From contig NZ_JAKSYI010000096.1 of the NCBI RefSeq assembly GCF_022829285.1, positions 90,291 to 154,290 on the forward strand: 64,000 bases of DNA, given 5' to 3'. This DNA is from Methylobacterium sp. J-078. GTDB taxonomy: Bacteria; Pseudomonadota; Alphaproteobacteria; Rhizobiales; Beijerinckiaceae. The notes below the pieces were generated by a model, which saw nothing but the letters and a program-made list of their open reading frames with translations, made no database searches and was not told the origin of the DNA. Positions 58,854-64,000 of this stretch are shown here, piece by piece; positions within the stretch are counted from its first letter, which is position 1; every line of letters starts with the position of its first letter. The position numbers were made by a program, and so were the translations under genes.

Positions 58854-58866
58854 GGCCGTCAGGCAT

Positions 58867-59256
58867 TCAGCAGGGCAGCAGGCCCTTCAGCTGCGAAAGG
58901 ATGTCCTCCCCGGTGCAGGGCCGCGCGATGAACCGGGCGCCCGCCGGCATCCGCTCGGGATCGGGGGCGGCGCGGCCCGAGACGATGACGATGGGCAGTT
59001 TGGGCCGGGCTTCCGAGACCGCCGTGGCGAGTTCGAAGCCGTTGGTCTTGCCGGACAATTCGACGTCGGTGATGAGCCCACAGATGTCGGGGCGGGCCTG
59101 GATGATGCCCAGCGCACGCTCGGCGGAGGCGCATTGCACGGTCTCGTAGCCGCCATTCTCGAGGACGTCGCCGAGATCCATGATCGTCAGGGCCTCGTCC
59201 TCGACCAGGAGGATCACCGGCCGATCGTCGTTCACGTTCGTCGCCTCATCCACCAC
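58867..59256 (-). CDS. Single-domain response regulator (CheY-like)
   Basis: 129 residues from a GTG at 59256: GGAGGG (59268-59263 read leftward) lies six bases before it, whereas an earlier GTG at 59289 has the ribosome site inside its reading frame. Receiver-domain acidic residues VEDEAL, phospho-Asp in LITDVELSG, and Ser/Thr in IVIVSGRA are present, but the conserved Lys position reads FIARPC (Arg). No output domain is present; it is likely a signalling shuttle or phosphate sink. The partner kinase is unknown. Confidence 0.88.
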   Translation of the reverse strand: MVDEATNVNDDRPVILLVEDEALTIMDLGDVLENGGYETVQCASAERALGIIQARPDICGLITDVELSGKTNGFELATAVSEARPKLPIVIVSGRAAPDPERMPAGARFIARPCTGEDILSQLKGLLPC

Positions 59257-59425
59257 GATGCACCCTCCAACCTGTTTGCCGGCAGGCACAGCCCCGGAAG
59301 ACCTGACCGACGCGTCCGGAGCGCTCGGGCTCGCGTGACGCGGTCACGGGCGCAAGGCTGATGCCACGTATCCCAACGAGCGAGGGGAGCGCAGGTTGCA
59401 AGGCGCGCCGCGCGAGTCGGCGCCC

Positions 59426-60691
59426 TCAGGGCGCGGTCTCGGCTACCACCGCGCGCATCGCGTCGAGGAGGTGCGCGAGGTCGTCCGCCCCGATGGTGAG
59501 GGCCGGCGTCAGGTAGACGATGTCGCCGAAGGGCCGCACCCAGGTGCCCCGCGCGAGGAAGCGGCGCTTCAGGTCGGCGAGGTCGGGCGGCGCACGGAAC
59601 TGCACCGCTCCGATCGCCCCCAGGACCCGGATGTCGGCCACGTGCGGCAGGTCCCGCAAGGGTTCGAGGCCGTCGGCGAGGGCCGCCGCGATGGTGGCGG
59701 CCTGACCGAGACGCGGCTCGCCCTCGAACAGGTCGAGGCTGGCATTGGCCGCCGCGCAAGCGAGCGGGTTCGCCATGAAGGTCGGCCCGTGCATGAGGGC
59801 GGCGGCGGGATCGTCGGACAGGAAGCTCTCGAAGACGGCCCCCGTGGCGATGGTGGCGGCCAGCGCCATCGTGCCCCCGGTGAGCGCCTTCGACAGGCAC
59901 AGGATGTCCGGCACGATGCCGGCCTGCTCGCAGGCGAACAGGGTGCCGGTGCGCCCGAACCCCGTGAAGATCTCGTCGGCGATCAGTGGCAGCCCGTGGC
60001 GTTGCGCGAGCCGCGCGATGGTGGCCAGCACCTCGGGCGGGTGCATGCGCATGCCGCCCGCCCCCTGCACCAGGGGCTCCACGATCACCGCCGCCAACGT
60101 CTCGCGCTCGGCGCCCATGCGGGCATCGAGTGTGGCGACCTGCGCCGCCGTCCCGGGCAGATCGCAAAAAACCTGGGCCGGCAGGTAGGCGCCGAAGCGC
60201 CGGTGCATGCCCTCGTCGGGGTCGCAGACCGACATCGCCCCCAAGGTGTCGCCGTGATAGCCCTCGCGGAACGCCAGGATGCGGGTGCGGCCGGAAACCC
60301 CCCGGTTGATCCACATCTGTACCGCCATCTTCAGGGCGACCTCCACGGCGACCGAGCCGGAATCCGTGAAGAAGACGTGGTCGAGGTCGCCCGGCAGCAG
60401 GGCCGCGAGGCGCGCGGCCAGGCGCTCCGCCGGGGCGTGGGTGAGCCCCCCGAACATCACGTGCGGCATCGCCTCCAGCTGCGCGGCCACGGCGGCGCGG
60501 ATGTGGGGATGGTTGTAGCCGTGGGCCGCCGTCCACCAGGAGGCGATGCCGTCGATCAGTTCGCGCCCGTCGGCGAGCACGATGCGCGACCCGTGGGTGC
60601 GCACGGCCTCCAGCGGCGGGGCCGCCGACTTCATCTGCGTGTAGGGCCGCCAGAGGTGATGTCTTCGGGAGCGGTCGGTGGAGTTGGTCAT
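59426..60691 (-). CDS. bioA: Adenosylmethionine-8-amino-7-oxononanoate aminotransferase
   Basis: 421 residues from ATG 60691; the upstream open frame lacks homology. The start of the fold LWRPYTQMKSAAPPLEAVRT is the BioA signature; WWTAAHGYNHP, the Schiff-base Lys in LCLSKALTGG and the PLP-binding IADEIFTGFGRTG fit. It converts 7-keto-8-aminopelargonate to 7,8-diaminononanoate, the BioD substrate. It is unlinked from bioD (about 38 kb) and from other biotin genes in the window. Confidence 0.95.
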   Translation of the reverse strand: MTNSTDRSRRHHLWRPYTQMKSAAPPLEAVRTHGSRIVLADGRELIDGIASWWTAAHGYNHPHIRAAVAAQLEAMPHVMFGGLTHAPAERLAARLAALLPGDLDHVFFTDSGSVAVEVALKMAVQMWINRGVSGRTRILAFREGYHGDTLGAMSVCDPDEGMHRRFGAYLPAQVFCDLPGTAAQVATLDARMGAERETLAAVIVEPLVQGAGGMRMHPPEVLATIARLAQRHGLPLIADEIFTGFGRTGTLFACEQAGIVPDILCLSKALTGGTMALAATIATGAVFESFLSDDPAAALMHGPTFMANPLACAAANASLDLFEGEPRLGQAATIAAALADGLEPLRDLPHVADIRVLGAIGAVQFRAPPDLADLKRRFLARGTWVRPFGDIVYLTPALTIGADDLAHLLDAMRAVVAETAP

Positions 60692-60928
60692 GGCCGGGCA
60701 GGGATGTGAGCGCGACGCCGCCGGGTCAAGGCCGCGTCGCGCGCGGCGGATCGGCGGATCCGCCGGTGCCGACCATCCCGCTGGCGGCCTGTATTTTAGA
60801 ACATGTCGAGAGTGATGCCTTTTGCTATGTCTTTGCTGTGATTGGAGCGCTTCTAATCTTTGCATCGCAGGTTGTGAATGTGGGTGCGGCGCACTAAGGC
60901 GAAGCTTCCGTTACCCCCGAGACCCGAC

Positions 60929-63106
60929 ATGTCGTGCGCCGCCCCAACACCCCGCCATCCATCCCGGCGCCGCCGGCTGGCCGGGGGCGCGCTCTGGCTT
61001 CTTTCCGCCGGCGCGGCCTCGGCGCAGGACGCGCCCTCCGCCGTCACCCTCGAGGAGCTCAGCGTCGCGGGCCTCGGCAACGGGCTCGCCACCATCGGCT
61101 ACCAGCCCCGGCGCTCCACCTTCGGGGCGGGCGCCGACACGGCGATCCTCGACACGCCGGCCAACATCGCCGTGGTGCCGGCGCAGGTGCTGCGCGACCA
61201 GCGGGTGATCTCGCTGGACGAGGCTCTGCGCAACGTCAGCGGCATCGCCCAGACCAACAGCGTCGGCGGCACGCAGGAGGCGGTGGTGCGCCGCGGCTTC
61301 GGCACGTTTCGCGATGATTCAATCCTGCGGGACGGGCGCCGCACCGTGCTGCAGCAGAACTTCAGCTACGCCATCGAGCGCGTCGAGGTGCTGAAAGGTC
61401 CGGCCTCGCTCCTCTACGGCATCACCGATCCGGGCGGGCTGATCAACCTCGTCTCGAAGCGGCCCGAATTCACCCCCCACGGCTCGCTCAACCTGACGAG
61501 CACGAGCTTCGGCGGCGGCCTCGTGCAGGGTGACCTCACCGGCCCCGTGGAGGGCACCAACCTCGCCTACCGGATGGTGGCCGACATCCAGAGCTACGAT
61601 TACTGGCGCAACTTCGGCCATCTCAGTCGGCAGGTCGTGGCGCCCTCGCTCACCTGGAAGGGCGACGACACCACCGTGACGGTGGGCTACGAATTCGGGC
61701 ATTACCGCGTGCCCTACGATCGCGGCACGATCTTCGATCCCACCACCGGGCGTCCCTTGCGGGTGCCGCGCGAGCGCCGCTTCGACGAGCGCTCGAGCCA
61801 GCACGAGGCCACCAGCCATCTCGCCACCCTCGACGTCGACCACCGCTTCGACGACGACTGGCGGCTGCATTTCGGCTACACCTACTCCCATCTCGGCTAC
61901 GACGAGGACCAGATCCGGCCGGTCAGCTTCAACGCGGCCACCGGCCTCCTCACCCGCCGGGCCGACGGCACCCGCAACGCCGACTTCAACGCCCACGTCG
62001 CCCGCCTCGACCTGACCGGCCGCTTCGACACCTTCGGCCTGCGCAACGATCTTCTGGCCGGCGTGACCTACGAGAACATCGATTACGGCCGGCCCGACAT
62101 CATCCGGGGGCCGAACCGGGCGGGCTTCAACCCGTTCCGGCCCGTCTACGGCACCCTTGCCACGGTGCCGGTGATCTCAGCCCCCGACAGCAACCTGCGC
62201 GAGCGGCTCTCCAACACCAGCCTCTACCTGCAGGACTCGCTGCACCTCAGCGACCAGTGGATCCTGGTGGCCGGGCTCAGCACCCAGATCTTCGACCAGT
62301 TCGGCGCCAAGGGGACGCCGGCGGTGGCCTATACCGACATCGACGGAGTGCGGGTCCTGCCGCGCGTCGGTCTGGTCTACAAGCTAGCCCCCAACCTGTC
62401 GCTCTACGGCAGCTATTCGCAATCCTTCAAACCCAACACGTCGCTGGCCAACATCGTGGGTGCCCTGCCGCCGGAGGAGGGCGAGGCCTTCGAGGTCGGC
62501 GTGAAGGCGGACGTCGCCGCCGGGCTGACCGTAACAGGCGCGATGTTCGACATCGAGAAGGCGAACGTGCTGGTGACGCAGGTCGTCAACGGCCTCACCG
62601 TGGCGAGCACCGCCGGCAAGGTGCGCTCGCGCGGGTTCGAGATCGACGTCGCCGGCCAGATCCTGCCCGATTGGGCGGTGATCGCGAGCTACGGCTTCAC
62701 CCAGGCCGAGGTCGTCCAGGACCCGGTGCTGACGGGCAAGCAACTCCTGAACACCCCGCGCGTCACCGCCTCGGCCTTCCTCACGCACCAGTTCGGCGCG
62801 ATCGCGGAGGCGGCGGAGTTCGGCGCGACGCGGCTCGGTGCGGGGTTCCTGGAGGCGGGCTTCGGCGCGCGCTACGTCGGCGCCCGGCCCGGGGACGCCG
62901 CCAACAGCTTCAAGCTGCCCGACTACGTCGTGTGCGACGCGTTCCTGGCCTACAACACCCAGGTGAACGGCTTGGCCACCACGCTCCAGCTCAACCTCAA
63001 GAACCTGTTCGACCGCACCTATTATCCCTCCTCGGGGGGCAGCAACCTGCTGGTGGCGGTCGGCGAGCCGTTCCAGGCCCTCGTGACCGCGCGGGTGGCG
63101 TGGTGA
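60929..63106 (+). CDS. TonB-dependent siderophore receptor
   Basis: 725 residues from ATG 60929 (MSCAAPTPRHPSRRR); an earlier ATG at 60878 is possible. A signal peptide ends near ASA-QD. The plug domain (about 55-165: TPANIAVVPAQVLRDQ, YAIERVEVLKGPASLLYG, GGLINLVSKRP) and a 22-stranded barrel are intact, ending with an aromatic W. The plug wording is that of ferric-siderophore receptors (FhuA/FpvA group). The downstream PepSY gene overlaps by GTGA, as in iron-siderophore uptake modules. Confidence 0.94.
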   Translation: MSCAAPTPRHPSRRRRLAGGALWLLSAGAASAQDAPSAVTLEELSVAGLGNGLATIGYQPRRSTFGAGADTAILDTPANIAVVPAQVLRDQRVISLDEALRNVSGIAQTNSVGGTQEAVVRRGFGTFRDDSILRDGRRTVLQQNFSYAIERVEVLKGPASLLYGITDPGGLINLVSKRPEFTPHGSLNLTSTSFGGGLVQGDLTGPVEGTNLAYRMVADIQSYDYWRNFGHLSRQVVAPSLTWKGDDTTVTVGYEFGHYRVPYDRGTIFDPTTGRPLRVPRERRFDERSSQHEATSHLATLDVDHRFDDDWRLHFGYTYSHLGYDEDQIRPVSFNAATGLLTRRADGTRNADFNAHVARLDLTGRFDTFGLRNDLLAGVTYENIDYGRPDIIRGPNRAGFNPFRPVYGTLATVPVISAPDSNLRERLSNTSLYLQDSLHLSDQWILVAGLSTQIFDQFGAKGTPAVAYTDIDGVRVLPRVGLVYKLAPNLSLYGSYSQSFKPNTSLANIVGALPPEEGEAFEVGVKADVAAGLTVTGAMFDIEKANVLVTQVVNGLTVASTAGKVRSRGFEIDVAGQILPDWAVIASYGFTQAEVVQDPVLTGKQLLNTPRVTASAFLTHQFGAIAEAAEFGATRLGAGFLEAGFGARYVGARPGDAANSFKLPDYVVCDAFLAYNTQVNGLATTLQLNLKNLFDRTYYPSSGGSNLLVAVGEPFQALVTARVAW

Positions 63107-63882
63107 GGACCTTGCGCGCGGTCCTGTTCCAGCTGCACTGGCTGCTGGGGCTCGGCGCCGGGCTGGTCCTGGCCGTGGCGGGCGTCACCGGCGCGCTCCT
63201 GAGCTACGAGGATGCGATCGGCGAGGCCTTCGACGCCGACCTGATCCGGGTCGCGCCCCATTCGGAAGACCGGCTCGCGCCGGATGCGCTGCTGGCCCGC
63301 TTCCATGCCCAGCGGCCCGACACCGTGGCGAGCCTCACGCTCGCGGCCGAGCCCGGCACCGCCGCGCTGGTGCGCCTCGGTCGCGATCCCGCCACCAACC
63401 AGCGCCCGCCCTCCCTCTACCTCGACCCCCATGACGGCACCGTGCGAGGCGCGGCGCGGACGGAAGAGGTCTTCGCCACGATCCGGCGCCTGCACCGCTG
63501 GCTGCTCCTGCCCGGCGACGGCAAGGGCTGGGGCCGGACCCTGACGGGGGCGAGCGCGATCGCGCTCCTCGTGCTTCTCTGCACGGGCCTTTATCTGCGC
63601 TGGCCGAAAGTGATGTCCCTGCGCATCTGGCTGAAGCCGCACCTGCGGCAATGGGGACGGCCGACCTACTGGTCGCTGCATGCGGTGGCCGGAACCTGGG
63701 TCCTGCCGGTCTACGGCGTCATCGCCCTGAGCGGCCTGTGGTGGTCCTACGACGGCTACCGCGAAGCCGTCACCGCCCTCCTCACGCAGGGCGAGGGCAT
63801 CACCCGGATGGCGGAGGCCAAGCCCCCGGCTTCGGAGGCCAAGCCCCCGGCTTCGGAGGCGGGGGTGTCGGGCGGCAGGTAG
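63103..63882 (+). CDS. PepSY-associated TM protein, 3' end truncated at an IS630-type junction
   Basis: The open frame has 259 codons from GTG 63103. TM1 (LHWLLGLGAGLVLAVAGVTG), a PepSY domain (about 40-120), TM2 (LTGASAIALLVLLCTGLYLRW in parts) and TM3 (VAGTWVLPVYGVIALSGLWW) are seen, but the family normally continues for 100 or more residues with a second PepSY/TM part. Instead the chain runs into Lys-Pro-Pro-Ala-Ser-Glu-Ala repeats (21-bp tandem repeat) and stops at 63882. It is probably broken by transposon-related rearrangement. The protein class helps iron-siderophore reduction at the inner membrane. Confidence 0.75.
   Translation: MRTLRAVLFQLHWLLGLGAGLVLAVAGVTGALLSYEDAIGEAFDADLIRVAPHSEDRLAPDALLARFHAQRPDTVASLTLAAEPGTAALVRLGRDPATNQRPPSLYLDPHDGTVRGAARTEEVFATIRRLHRWLLLPGDGKGWGRTLTGASAIALLVLLCTGLYLRWPKVMSLRIWLKPHLRQWGRPTYWSLHAVAGTWVLPVYGVIALSGLWWSYDGYREAVTALLTQGEGITRMAEAKPPASEAKPPASEAGVSGGR
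63812..63860. repeat. 21-bp tandem repeat (2.3 copies) at the PepSY/IS630 junction
   Basis: The unit CGGAGGCCAAGCCCCCGGCTT begins at 63812 and at 63833, with a partial CGGAGGC at 63854-63860. Transposase similarity begins at exactly 63861, so the repeat borders the junction. Confidence 0.85.
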
Positions 63883-64000
63883 ACGAGCCGCACGCCATGG
63901 GGCAGGCGCAGTCCTGGTTCGGTGTGCCAGCCCGCTCCGTCGAGCGGCAGGATGATCGTGCGCTGCGGGCCTGCGCCGGCCTCGCGGGTGAACAGGGCAT
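63861..64000 (-). mobile_element. IS630-family transposase fragment, cut by window edge and truncated at 3' end
   Basis: Read leftward from the window edge (frame beginning at 63998): TREAGAGPQRTIILPLDGAGWH, then LPHGVRLVYLPPDTP. DGAGWH and RLVYLPPxTPE are the DDE-region hallmarks of IS630-type transposases; the continuing ELxPAE catalytic block is missing because the reading switches at 63860 to a repeat-encoded Ala-Ser-Glu-Ala-Gly-Gly-Leu sequence with a stop at 63756. The 5' part lies beyond the window. Confidence 0.75.

Overview
This is a GC-rich, gene-dense stretch of an alphaproteobacterial chromosome. The block leuS-lptE-holA, then parB-parA-rsmG-mnmG-mnmE-rho on the opposite strand, is typical of Hyphomicrobiales (Rhizobiales). 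Together with a complete fructose PTS, a homodimeric-type pyruvate dehydrogenase and the general protein style, it suggests a Methylobacterium-like organism; the genus is an inference from gene content only. About 50 protein genes are supported. I saw no rRNA or tRNA gene and no CRISPR array.

Left third (1-28 kb): an edge-truncated OmpR-type response regulator; an L,D-transpeptidase-like protein; a divergent SDR/LysR pair with a perfect inverted repeat between them; then a leftward central-carbon block (malic enzyme MaeB, a phasin-like protein, LpdA, AceF, AceE) that takes malate to pyruvate to acetyl-CoA. Next is a fructose module: a LacI-family repressor divergent from fruB-fruK-fruA, followed by an OprB porin, with a perfect 16-bp operator lying inside the fruB promoter. 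fpr-bioD, a VOC-family dioxygenase, a HupE/UreJ protein, a lipocalin-like protein and a gltJKL-type amino-acid ABC transporter without its binding protein follow.

Middle third (28-46 kb): an MFS/MarR divergent pair, a YggS-type PLP protein, then the housekeeping core leuS, lptE, holA, parB, parA, rsmG, mnmG, mnmE, rho, an Smr-domain protein, mltA, a Tim44-like protein and secB. A perfect parS palindrome lies inside rsmG and two degenerate copies lie within 5 kb of it, so this is probably the chromosomal centromere region.

Right third (46-64 kb): an MFS transporter, a DUF3429-like protein, hisS, a divergent ohr/ohrR pair with two OhrR-type palindromes, a cytochrome c, an orphan GlcD-type oxidase, and a SugE/Gdx-type SMR exporter preceded by two ACG-loop hairpins that look like a guanidine-II (mini-ykkC) riboswitch. 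A tightly coupled five-gene operon follows (rfbF, rfbG, C-methyltransferase, 3,5-epimerase, epimerase/reductase) that should make a branched CDP-6-deoxysugar. The window ends with a single-domain response regulator, bioA, a TonB-dependent receptor and a PepSY membrane gene whose 3' end is replaced by a 21-bp tandem repeat joined to a truncated IS630-type transposase.

The items most worth a second look are the guanidine-II riboswitch candidate, the CDP-branched-sugar operon, the parS cluster and the IS630/PepSY junction.
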